Origin: Actinomycetes bacterium
GTDB lineage: Bacteria > Actinomycetota > Actinomycetes > Actinomycetales > Demequinaceae
Direction: 5' to 3'
Assembly (NCBI GenBank): GCA_023411615.1
Contig: JAEYOR010000013.1
Span: 1-35,321, forward strand
Length of the DNA: 35,321 nt
The position numbers and the translations under genes were made by a program. Shown in pieces: positions 19,218-26,842 of this stretch. The number at the start of each line of letters is the position of its first letter. The stretch's first letter is position 1. The notes under the pieces are model-generated. The model was not told the DNA's origin. It saw only the letters and a program-made list of their open reading frames with translations, and did not search any database.

Positions 19218-20836
19218 GTCAGCACCGTGCGCCATCGACGCCGCCTCAACTTGTTGGTTTCGACTATGTCCAACTGCTCGGTTCGGGCGGATTTGCGGAT
19301 GTGTTCCTCTACCAACAGCAGCTGCCCAAGCGCCGCGTCGCTGTCAAAGTGATGCTGCCGCAGGCGGTCGCTGACGGAGGCGTCGACGCATTCACCGCCG
19401 AGGCAAACGTGATGGCGCAACTGTCGAGCCACCCCGCCATCGTGTCGATCTACGAAGCCTCGGTGTCGCCGGACGGGCGTCCGTACCTCGTCATGGAGTA
19501 CTGCTCGAAGCCAAATTTGCAGGCGCGCTACCGCCGTCAGCGTCTCAGCGTCGCCGAAGCCTTGCGCATTGGCGTGCAGGTTGCCGGTGGCGTCGAGACC
19601 GCACACCGCGCGGGCATCCTCCACCGTGACATCAAGCCCGCCAACATCCTCGTCACCGAATACGGCCGGCCGGCACTCACCGACTTCGGCATCGCGGGTA
19701 CGACGACGGCTGACACGGCGTCGGCCGGTATGTCGATTCCGTGGTCCCCGCCCGAAAGCTTCGCTGACGGTGCGCCTTCTTCGGTACAGACAGATGTGTG
19801 GGCACTTGGCGCGACCGTCTACACGCTGCTCGCCGGTCACTCGCCGTTCGAAAAGCCCGGTGGCAAGAACGGTGCTGTCGACCTGATCGATCGCATCCAG
19901 CACGATCCCGTGCCGATGCTGGGGCGCGCCGATGTGCCCGACTCGCTCTATCGCGCGATCGCGATGGCGATGGCGAAGCAACCCCAGGCGCGCTACGGAA
20001 CTGCTCTCGAGTTCGCATGGGCGCTCCAACGGGTCCAGGCGGAACTGCAAATGTCGGTCACGCCAGTCGACGTCATCGATGAGTCGGTGGAGGACGACGT
20101 CGAGGAAGAGGGCGACGACGGTCGCACCCGGGTGCGCTCGGTTGTCTCCATCAACCCACTCGGGGACTCAATTGAGCCCCTCGCGGACCTCCCCTTCAGC
20201 ACCACCGACGCGACGGTGATGCGGGATATCGACCACTCGGGTCAGCCGATCGCGGTTGCGCAACAAACGGTCGCGCGTCAGGCCCCACCCGCCGCACCTG
20301 TCGACGCGACAATCGCGCGTCCTGCGCCAGTGCAGTTTGAAGCGAGCGCGCCGGTCGAGCACACTCAGGCGCGCTCCCTTGCCGTCGAGGACGAGCCGGC
20401 CGATGCGCCGCCCGGAAAGAAGGGCCGATTGTGGCCCATCTTTGCGATCATCGGTTTCGGTGTGGTCGCCGGTGGCGTTGCCATTGCGATTGCCGCGCAA
20501 GGCGGTGGCGGTGGTGGCGAAGAACCGAGGCCCACGAGCAGCGCACCCAAGCCGATTGATGACGTCGTTGTGCCTCGCCAGGTTCCCCCCGTGGGCAAGG
20601 TTGAAGCGACCGTCGACGGTGAGGTGGCGACGTTCACCTGGGATCATCCCGAGCCAGAGGCCGGCGACACGTTCTTGTGGGGGCAGCAGGTTGCGGGGGC
20701 GGCGCACGAATACACTGCGACGTCGACCCCCTCGGTGGAATTGCCGTATGACGGCGAAGAGGTGTGTATCGAGGTGCTGTTGAGGCGCGCCGACGGTCGC
20801 GCGGGAGCCGAGCCGACTGTTGGATGCACGTCATGA
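19214..20836 (+). CDS. Membrane Ser/Thr protein kinase, 540 aa
   Basis: Hanks-type kinase. The kinase domain (about residues 12-275) has the Gly-rich loop LLGSGGFADVF, ATP lysine K45, HRDIKPAN with catalytic D139, DFGIAG with metal ligand D157, and the WSPPES and TDVWALGA segments, so it should be active. An acidic and low-complexity juxtamembrane region follows, then one membrane helix at about 406-429 and a short extracellular Ig/FN3-like domain of about 100 residues ending in Cys-Thr-Ser. No PASTA repeats are present, unlike PknB. Kinase-fold domain, single helix and extracellular domain is also the layout of EssB, the pseudokinase subunit of Firmicutes type VII secretion. The start overlaps the FHA gene, and the end overlaps the next gene by four bases. 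Confidence 0.94.
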   Translation: MSQHRAPSTPPQLVGFDYVQLLGSGGFADVFLYQQQLPKRRVAVKVMLPQAVADGGVDAFTAEANVMAQLSSHPAIVSIYEASVSPDGRPYLVMEYCSKPNLQARYRRQRLSVAEALRIGVQVAGGVETAHRAGILHRDIKPANILVTEYGRPALTDFGIAGTTTADTASAGMSIPWSPPESFADGAPSSVQTDVWALGATVYTLLAGHSPFEKPGGKNGAVDLIDRIQHDPVPMLGRADVPDSLYRAIAMAMAKQPQARYGTALEFAWALQRVQAELQMSVTPVDVIDESVEDDVEEEGDDGRTRVRSVVSINPLGDSIEPLADLPFSTTDATVMRDIDHSGQPIAVAQQTVARQAPPAAPVDATIARPAPVQFEASAPVEHTQARSLAVEDEPADAPPGKKGRLWPIFAIIGFGVVAGGVAIAIAAQGGGGGGEEPRPTSSAPKPIDDVVVPRQVPPVGKVEATVDGEVATFTWDHPEPEAGDTFLWGQQVAGAAHEYTATSTPSVELPYDGEEVCIEVLLRRADGRAGAEPTVGCTS

Positions 20837-21594
20837 CGACTCCACGAGCGATCAGCTCTGATCGCCTCACGATCGAGTTTGCTGGCGAGTACTTCCACGT
20901 ATTCCCCGATGACGGCGCCTGTACGGTGGGCCGCGAAGGCACCATTGCGATCGACGACAACCCGTTCCTTCACCGCCACTTTCTACGCCTGTCGCGCGCC
21001 GAGGGGATGTGGTGGCTCGTCAACGTCGGCACTCGTCTCACGGCGACAGTCACTGACGGCGCGGGTCGCGTCCAGGCATGGCTTGCCCCAGGCGCACGCC
21101 TTCCCGTCGTCTTTCACGTCACCTCGGTCATCTTCACTGCGGGTCCCACAACGTATGAGCTGACGCTCTACGTCGACGCACCCACCTTTCAAGAACTCGG
21201 CCCAAGCTCGGCCGAGACAGGCACGGTGACAATTGGCGCCGTGCCGCTCACAGCGAGCCAGCGCCTCCTTCTCCTCGCGCTCGCTGAGCCGATGCTTCGT
21301 CGGGAAGGCACGGGGATGTCGGAGATTCCCACGTCGGCCAAGGCCGCCGAGCGACTCGGGTGGACTGTCACACGCTTCAACCGCAAGCTCGACAACGTCT
21401 GCGAAAAGCTGTCCAAGGTGGGGGTTCCTGGTCTGCGCGGCGGTCGAGGGGAGTACGCGACGAGTCGCAGGATGCGTCTCGTTGAGCACGCCATCGCCGC
21501 ACGAATGGTGACGCGCTCCGACCTGCCGCTGCTTGATCAACCGCAAGAAGATGACGGCGATGACGCCGATCTCGAGACAGGAGGAGGCGCATGA
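20833..21594 (+). CDS. FHA-like and winged-helix-like protein, 253 aa
   Basis: Unrecognised family. Residues about 10-115 look FHA-like (TVGREGTIAIDD, then FLHRHFLRL and a WWLVNVGT strand). Residues about 135-235 are helical and resemble a DNA-binding winged helix (LTASQRLLLLALAEP, AAERLGWTVTRFNRKLDNVCEKL, then a Gly/Arg wing RGGRGEYA). The tail is acidic. The start is the ATG overlapping the kinase stop by four bases; a longer in-frame start at 20764 lies inside the kinase gene and is unlikely. Its place between kinase and motor ATPase suggests either a phosphorylation-responsive regulator of this locus or a structural adaptor. DNA binding is a guess from the residue pattern. Confidence 0.85.
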   Translation: MTTPRAISSDRLTIEFAGEYFHVFPDDGACTVGREGTIAIDDNPFLHRHFLRLSRAEGMWWLVNVGTRLTATVTDGAGRVQAWLAPGARLPVVFHVTSVIFTAGPTTYELTLYVDAPTFQELGPSSAETGTVTIGAVPLTASQRLLLLALAEPMLRREGTGMSEIPTSAKAAERLGWTVTRFNRKLDNVCEKLSKVGVPGLRGGRGEYATSRRMRLVEHAIAARMVTRSDLPLLDQPQEDDGDDADLETGGGA

Positions 21595-24500
21595 GCCTCA
21601 AGCTGAGCCTGCGATCTGCTGATGGTTCTGTCCGGGTGGTGTCAGTGACCGCGGCCCCCGACACCACCGTCGGCGAGGTTGCTGCCTTCTTGTTCAACGC
21701 TGATCCCGCGCGCACCGGCATCCCCATGCCGGCTGACCCGACGCTCGTGGTGACGGCACTGTCGATGGGACCGGACACGGCTCCTCGCGCCGTCGCGTCG
21801 GATGCCGACCTCGCTTCGTCGGGAATCCGCTCAGGCGACCACGTGGAGATCGTCCCGTCGGCCAACGCAGCACGCGGTGACGTCAATGAAGCGGCGGCGA
21901 CGGTGCGCGTCGTGGAAGGCGCCGACGCTGGCGCCACCTTCGCACTAGGCCCTGGTTCGCACGTCATTGGCCGCGACGCCGATGTGTCGGTGCGTCTCAG
22001 TGACCCGCTCGCGTCAAAGCGGCATGCGCGCATCATCGTGGGGGACACGATCGAAGTAGTCGACATGGGCTCCACCAACGGCGTGCTTCTCGACGATGCA
22101 TACGTGACCCGTGCGGCGCTTGTTCAGTCGGACCGCATCATCATTGGCGACACCGCTCTCGAGATCACCAAGAATGCGACGGTCAAGCGCACGGTGCCCA
22201 CAAGTGCGACGGTGCCGTTCACGCGCTCCCCACGCGTGGTGCCGCCGCTGCCGGATGACGAGATCGACCTCCCGGATCCTCCCACCAAGCCGCAACCGCG
22301 AGCGTTCCCGCGTCTCGCTCTGCTCGGCCCCGTCGTTCTCGGTCTCACCATGTTCTTGGTCACCGGACGAGTGCTGTCCCTCATCTTTGTCGCAATGAGC
22401 CCGCTCATGATGATGGGTTCGTTTGTTGACAACAAGTACAACCAGCGCAAACAGGGCGCCATCAAGCTGAAGGAGTTCGAGGGTGCCCTCGCGGTGGCCG
22501 CCACTGAACTCGAGAGAGCGCAGGAGCGTGAGCGGATCGCCCGCATCGAGCGGTCGCCCTCGGTCTCACACGTGCGTGAGGCAGTTGCCAACCTTGCGCC
22601 GCCATTGTGGACGCACCGTCCCGAGCACGAGCAGTTCTTGGAGGTGCGCCTTGGACTGGGCACCGTACCCAGTTCGATGGAGGTGAAATCGCCCTCCTTG
22701 CGCGATGCGGTTGACGGCACGTGGGAGCAGGTGTCAGCTCTCAAGGACCGCTACACCACCATCTCGTCGGTGCCTGTCACGGCGAGTTTGCGCGACGCGG
22801 GTGGCCTCGGCATCGTCGGCGACTCCGCCACCGGACTCGGCGTGGCCCGTGCCGCCCTCATTCAGGTGGCCGGCCTTCACTCGCCTATGGAATGTGTTGT
22901 CACCGCCTTTGTCCCCGGTGGCAACGATGGGAACTGGCGGTGGCTTGAATGGTTGCCGCACACCTCGTCGCCACTGTCGCCGATCCCGGGCGACCACATC
23001 GCTGGCTCTCGTGCAGCGTCGGCCCGTTTGCTGACGGCACTTGAGGCGCTTGTTGCCCAACGTGCTGGAACTGACATCGCGTCATACGTGCCGGACTTGC
23101 GAGGCGCCCACACGTCGAACTCGGAGAATGTGCGCCAAGAGGACCGGCCCACTACGCCTGCCGTGTTGGTTGTGGTGGACGACGCCGCCCCGGCAGACCG
23201 CCGACGCCTTATCCGGCTCGCGGAGAAGGGCCCCGACGTCAACGTCCACGTGCTGTGGGTTGCGCGAGCGGCGACGTCCCTCCCTGGTGCGTGTCGCAGT
23301 TTTGTCGACGTGGGCGGCGCCGGTACGGCCGTCGTCGGTCACGTGCGCCGCGGAGGCTTTGACGAGCCTGTCACCGTTGAGGCCTTGTCGGTGGCGGAGG
23401 CCGAGGAGACTGCTCGCCGTCTTGCCTGCGTCGAGGATGTCGGTGTTGTGGTTGACGACGCTGCCGACGTTCCCGATGCAGTGTCGTACCTCGAGCTTCA
23501 CGGTTTTGAAGCCCTTGAGCCCGGTCATCACGAACAGCGGTGGCGCCGCGACGCCTCACCTCAGCCCGGCACCAAGCGACCCTTCTCGCTACGCGCACTT
23601 GTAGGGCATGCGGGGGATGAGCCGTTCTACCTCGACCTGAAGAGCCAGGGCCCGCACGCTCTTGTTGGCGGCACCACGGGTGCCGGTAAGTCTGAGTTCT
23701 TGCAGGCGTGGATTCTTGGCATGGCTGCCGCGCACGGTCCCGAGCGGGTGACGTTCCTTTACGTCGATTACAAGGGTGGCTCGGCTTTCGCGGACTGCAT
23801 CAATTTGCCGCACAGCGTTGGCCTGGTGACGGACCTCACTCCACACCTCGTCGACCGTGCTCTCACCTCATTGCGGGCCGAACTCCACTATCGGGAGCGA
23901 CTCCTCGCGGCAAAGGGCGCCAAGGACCTCGAGACTCTCGACAAGACGGGCGACCCCGAGACGCCGCCGAGCCTCGTCATCGTTATCGACGAGTTCGCGG
24001 CCCTCGCGCAGGAAGTGCCCGAGTTTGTTGACGGTGTGGTCGACATTGCGCAACGTGGCCGTTCGCTCGGACTGCACCTCATCATGGCGACCCAGCGCCC
24101 CGCGGGTGTCATTAAGGACAACCTGCGTGCCAACACGAACCTCCGCATCGCATTGCGAATGGCGGACGAAGCGGACTCTTCCGACATCCTCGGTGTACCC
24201 GCCGCCGCTCACGTCGACCCCGCTTTGCCTGGTCGCGCGATGGCGCGTACGGGTCCGGGACGGCTGTCGACCTTCCAGTCGGCGTACGCAGGTGCGCACT
24301 CCGTCCCAGGCGGTTCGCGAACTAAGGTATCTGCCCGCGAACTCGCCTTGGGGGCGGGCAACGCGTGGGAGCTGCCTGAGGACGCGCGTGCGGCTGTCGT
24401 CGATGGTGACCCCGATGCTCAACGAGTCGTCGCAGCTCTTGCTGGCGCGGCGAAACTGCTTGAGATCCCCCCGCCGCGCCGCCCCTGGCTCGATGAGCTT

Positions 24501-26048
24501 GCCGAAAGCTATGACCTCAAGGAGCTCGCACGCCAAAGCCCCACGGGTGCCGCTTTCGCACTCGGGGACGATCCCGCCCACCAGGCGCAGTTCGTTGCCG
24601 CCTTCGACCCCGATCAAGATGGCAACATGCTCATCCTTGGTGGGTCGGGAGCGGGCAAGTCGACGGCGCTTCGCAGCGTGGCGATCGGCGCAACGTTGGC
24701 GACAGAGATCGCGCCCGTCCATATCTATGCTCTCGACGCGGCGAGCGGCGGTCTCGACATGCTGCGGCCACTGCCGCACGTCGCCGATGTGGTTGACGGA
24801 GACGACCTCGAGCGTGTCACCCGCATGATGGACCGCATTGCGAACGTCGTCCGTGAGCGGAGCACGAAGTTCACGAGTGCCCGTGCCTCGAACCTCACCG
24901 AGTATCGAACGATGGCGAACGACCGCGGCCTGCCGCGCATCATCTTGCTCATCGATGGGTACGGCACGTTCCAGAGCGACTACATGAATGAGGTCGGTCG
25001 CCAGAAGGTGTTCGGCGACTTCCAGGAGATCCTCGCTGAGGGCCGCTCCGTTGGCGTGCACGTTGTCGTGTCAGCCGATCGGGTTGGCGCGCTTCACACG
25101 TCAATCCAGGCGCTCGTGTCCCGCACGGTGACCCTGCGCCTCAACGACGAGAACGCGTACGGCATGCTCGGCCTGCGCAAGACGGGTCTCAACCCGCAGT
25201 CTCCTGCTGGTCGAGGTGTTGACGTCGCAACGCGCAAGGAACTGCAAGTGGCGGTGCTCGGCGGCTCTCCCCGAATCGATGAGCAGGCGCGTGCAATTGA
25301 GCAGCTCGCGGCCCGTATCCCGGACCGGGCGGAGTGGAAAGCGGAGCCGATTCCGCGCATGCCGGCCTTCGTCAAAGGCTCCGAGATGCCTCCTACGGTC
25401 GGGGGCCTGCCAACCCTTGGTCTCGAATCGGCCACACTTGCGCCGCGGGGCTTCGACCTCGACCGCCCCATCATGATCGCGGGTCAAGCGGGCACAGGTC
25501 GCACGTCGGCGATGGCCTGGCTCGCGACGTCCATTCGCCGTGCCTACCCAGAGCGTCGCATCGTCCACTTGACCCAGCGTCGGACGTCGATCGCGGACCT
25601 TCCCGCCTGGACGGCGTCGTATGCCTCGGCTGCGGCGGGCGAAGAGTTCATGGCCGAGTGGGCGACGGCTCTTGAGGCCGTTGCAGATGGCGACAACCAA
25701 GTGGTCGTGTGCATCGAGAATGTTCAGGACTTCGGTGCGTCGATGAGCGACGGCCCCCTTGTCAACGCGATCAAACTGGGCCGACGCAATGGTCACCTCA
25801 TCATCGGCGAGGCAGACACTCAGGGATGGGTCTCGGGGCAGCTTGTCTCGGAGATCAAGGGCTCTCGCCGGGGCCTCATGCTTGCACCCGAAGGCGCTGA
25901 CTCGCAGATGCTGTTCTCCGTCGCGGCCCCGCGGGTGGCACGTGCTGACATGCCGCCTGGGCGAGGCATCTGGGTGGAGTCGGGGCGAGTCGCAACCGTG
26001 CAGATTCCATGGGTGGATGGGGAGTATTCCCCAGATATCGCTGAGTGA
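21591..26048 (+). CDS. EssC/EccC-type FtsK/SpoIIIE secretion ATPase, 1485 aa
   Basis: Motor of the type VII-like system. Domain order: an N-terminal ubiquitin-like beta-grasp domain (about 1-90, resembling YukD/EsaB), one FHA domain (about 105-190, with VIGRDADVSV, ASKRHARI and GSTNGVLL), two close membrane helices (about 240-285), a DUF-like stalk, then three FtsK/SpoIIIE ATPase modules. Module 1 is intact: GGTTGAGKSE with K700 and VIVIDEF with D800/E801. Module 2 has GGSGAGKST (K1023) but LLIDGYG, where G1123 replaces the catalytic Glu. Module 3 has GQAGTGRTS with R1304 in place of Lys, and VCIEN. A good AGGAGGAGG site precedes the ATG. FHA before the helices is the EssC (Firmicutes) layout, not the mycobacterial EccC layout. 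The start overlaps the preceding gene by four bases. Confidence 0.93.
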   Translation: MSLKLSLRSADGSVRVVSVTAAPDTTVGEVAAFLFNADPARTGIPMPADPTLVVTALSMGPDTAPRAVASDADLASSGIRSGDHVEIVPSANAARGDVNEAAATVRVVEGADAGATFALGPGSHVIGRDADVSVRLSDPLASKRHARIIVGDTIEVVDMGSTNGVLLDDAYVTRAALVQSDRIIIGDTALEITKNATVKRTVPTSATVPFTRSPRVVPPLPDDEIDLPDPPTKPQPRAFPRLALLGPVVLGLTMFLVTGRVLSLIFVAMSPLMMMGSFVDNKYNQRKQGAIKLKEFEGALAVAATELERAQERERIARIERSPSVSHVREAVANLAPPLWTHRPEHEQFLEVRLGLGTVPSSMEVKSPSLRDAVDGTWEQVSALKDRYTTISSVPVTASLRDAGGLGIVGDSATGLGVARAALIQVAGLHSPMECVVTAFVPGGNDGNWRWLEWLPHTSSPLSPIPGDHIAGSRAASARLLTALEALVAQRAGTDIASYVPDLRGAHTSNSENVRQEDRPTTPAVLVVVDDAAPADRRRLIRLAEKGPDVNVHVLWVARAATSLPGACRSFVDVGGAGTAVVGHVRRGGFDEPVTVEALSVAEAEETARRLACVEDVGVVVDDAADVPDAVSYLELHGFEALEPGHHEQRWRRDASPQPGTKRPFSLRALVGHAGDEPFYLDLKSQGPHALVGGTTGAGKSEFLQAWILGMAAAHGPERVTFLYVDYKGGSAFADCINLPHSVGLVTDLTPHLVDRALTSLRAELHYRERLLAAKGAKDLETLDKTGDPETPPSLVIVIDEFAALAQEVPEFVDGVVDIAQRGRSLGLHLIMATQRPAGVIKDNLRANTNLRIALRMADEADSSDILGVPAAAHVDPALPGRAMARTGPGRLSTFQSAYAGAHSVPGGSRTKVSARELALGAGNAWELPEDARAAVVDGDPDAQRVVAALAGAAKLLEIPPPRRPWLDELAESYDLKELARQSPTGAAFALGDDPAHQAQFVAAFDPDQDGNMLILGGSGAGKSTALRSVAIGATLATEIAPVHIYALDAASGGLDMLRPLPHVADVVDGDDLERVTRMMDRIANVVRERSTKFTSARASNLTEYRTMANDRGLPRIILLIDGYGTFQSDYMNEVGRQKVFGDFQEILAEGRSVGVHVVVSADRVGALHTSIQALVSRTVTLRLNDENAYGMLGLRKTGLNPQSPAGRGVDVATRKELQVAVLGGSPRIDEQARAIEQLAARIPDRAEWKAEPIPRMPAFVKGSEMPPTVGGLPTLGLESATLAPRGFDLDRPIMIAGQAGTGRTSAMAWLATSIRRAYPERRIVHLTQRRTSIADLPAWTASYASAAAGEEFMAEWATALEAVADGDNQVVVCIENVQDFGASMSDGPLVNAIKLGRRNGHLIIGEADTQGWVSGQLVSEIKGSRRGLMLAPEGADSQMLFSVAAPRVARADMPPGRGIWVESGRVATVQIPWVDGEYSPDIAE
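26018..26033. promoter_or_regulatory. Palindrome matching the operon-head site, upstream of the WXG100 gene
   Basis: TGGGGA-GTAT-TCCCCA has arms and spacer length identical to the site at 5567-5582. It ends 90 bases before the WXG100 ATG (85 bases in the other copy). It lies inside the last codons of the motor ATPase gene. Together the two sites suggest one regulator acting on both the machine operon and the substrate genes, with an internal promoter in the 75-base gap that follows. A GATAAG at 26071 could be part of a -10 element but has no convincing -35. Confidence 0.5.
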
Positions 26049-26123
26049 CTGGCGCAGGCCCGCCACGCTCGATAAGTTGCTTGCACACCACCACAGGGGT
26101 GGAACCGGAAGGAAGTTCAGATC

Positions 26124-26423
26124 ATGGCCAACATCAACGTCACGTACGACGACCTCCGCGTTGCCGCTGACCAGCTGACCTCCGGGCAGGGGGACATCGA
26201 CAACCGCCTCATGGAGTTGAAGGCGTACATCGACAACCTCGTGTCCGAGGGTTACGTCACGACGGCGTCGTCGGGCGCATTCCAGGAGCAGTACACCACT
26301 TTCACTACGTCGGCAAAGCAGACGATCAGCGCCCTCGAGGGCCTGAGCTCGTTCCTGCGCCAGGCGGCCGAGGCTCTGCAGCAGACCGACGAGTCGCTCG
26401 CAAGCTCGATCCGCGGCCAGTAA
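26124..26423 (+). CDS. WXG100-like (EsxA-like) secreted protein, 99 aa
   Basis: Small helical-hairpin protein of WXG100 size, directly after the secretion ATPase, as is usual for Esx substrates. Two long helices (about 7-40 and 52-95) flank a turn at residues 43-52. The turn reads TASSGAF, so the defining Trp of W-x-G is replaced by Ser while the Gly is kept. The C-terminus has QQTDESLASSI, similar to the Y-x-x-x-D/E export signal of the family but without the Tyr. A GGAAGGAAG ribosome site precedes the ATG. The gene is flanked by a palindrome upstream and a hairpin downstream, suggesting it is expressed as an abundant separate transcript. Confidence 0.85.
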   Translation: MANINVTYDDLRVAADQLTSGQGDIDNRLMELKAYIDNLVSEGYVTTASSGAFQEQYTTFTTSAKQTISALEGLSSFLRQAAEALQQTDESLASSIRGQ

Positions 26424-26432
26424 TTCGTGGAC

Positions 26433-26470
26433 AAAGGCGGGCGCGGGCGAAGGCGTCCGTGCCCGCCTTT
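26433..26470 (+). terminator. Hairpin after the WXG100 gene
   Basis: A perfect 10-bp stem, AAAGGCGGGC (26433-26442) with GCCCGCCTTT (26461-26470), can extend inward through CGGGCG and CGTCCG. The 3' arm ends in only three T residues, so it may be a partial terminator or an RNA-stabilising structure. It lies 9 bases after the WXG100 stop and 27 bases before the next start, and would allow more WXG100 message than downstream message. Confidence 0.65.
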
Positions 26471-26497
26471 GCATGAAGGTAGGAAAGGGGGAAGGTC

Positions 26498-26842
26498 ATG
26501 GCGGGAACGCTCAACATTGACCTCGATGCGCTCGGCGCGAGCGCATCGGACCTGGCAAAAGTTGCCAATGAGTTCGACGATACCGACACCGCAGTGAACC
26601 TTGTCACCGATGCGATCGGTCGAGCGAACCAGACTCATCGGTTGCGTCAGGCAATCGAAGACTTCTCGGGAACGTGGCGGATTCGTCGCCAGGAGATCAA
26701 AGAGAACGTGCGCTACTTGTCGCAGACGGCGCAAGCGGTCGCCGATCACCTTGCTGAGACCGATCAAAGTCTCGCCACCAACCTGACAAACCCGCCGAGC
26801 AGCACTCCTCAGCATTCGCCCAACGCACCGAAGGCCGTGTGA
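26498..26842 (+). CDS. Small WXG-like helical protein, 114 aa
   Basis: Probable partner of the LXG-like protein encoded next. It has a WXG100-like length and helical pattern (about 8-45 and 60-98), with FSGTWRIRR in the middle and the C-terminal motif HLAETDQSLATNL, which closely parallels QQTDESLASSI at the end of the preceding WXG100-like protein. A 15-residue Pro/Ser tail follows. A strong purine-rich ribosome site (GGGGGAAGG) precedes the ATG. The end overlaps the next gene by four bases (GTGA). Small WXG-like partners encoded just before LXG toxins act as targeting chaperones in Firmicutes; the same is inferred here. Confidence 0.8.
   Translation: MAGTLNIDLDALGASASDLAKVANEFDDTDTAVNLVTDAIGRANQTHRLRQAIEDFSGTWRIRRQEIKENVRYLSQTAQAVADHLAETDQSLATNLTNPPSSTPQHSPNAPKAV

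Noticed and set aside
20160..20183. Inverted repeat GGGG-A-CTCAATTGAG-CCCC inside the kinase gene
   Set aside because: It lies in the middle of coding sequence, far from any gene start; there is no T-run, and the spacing differs from the shared palindrome, so it is likely chance.
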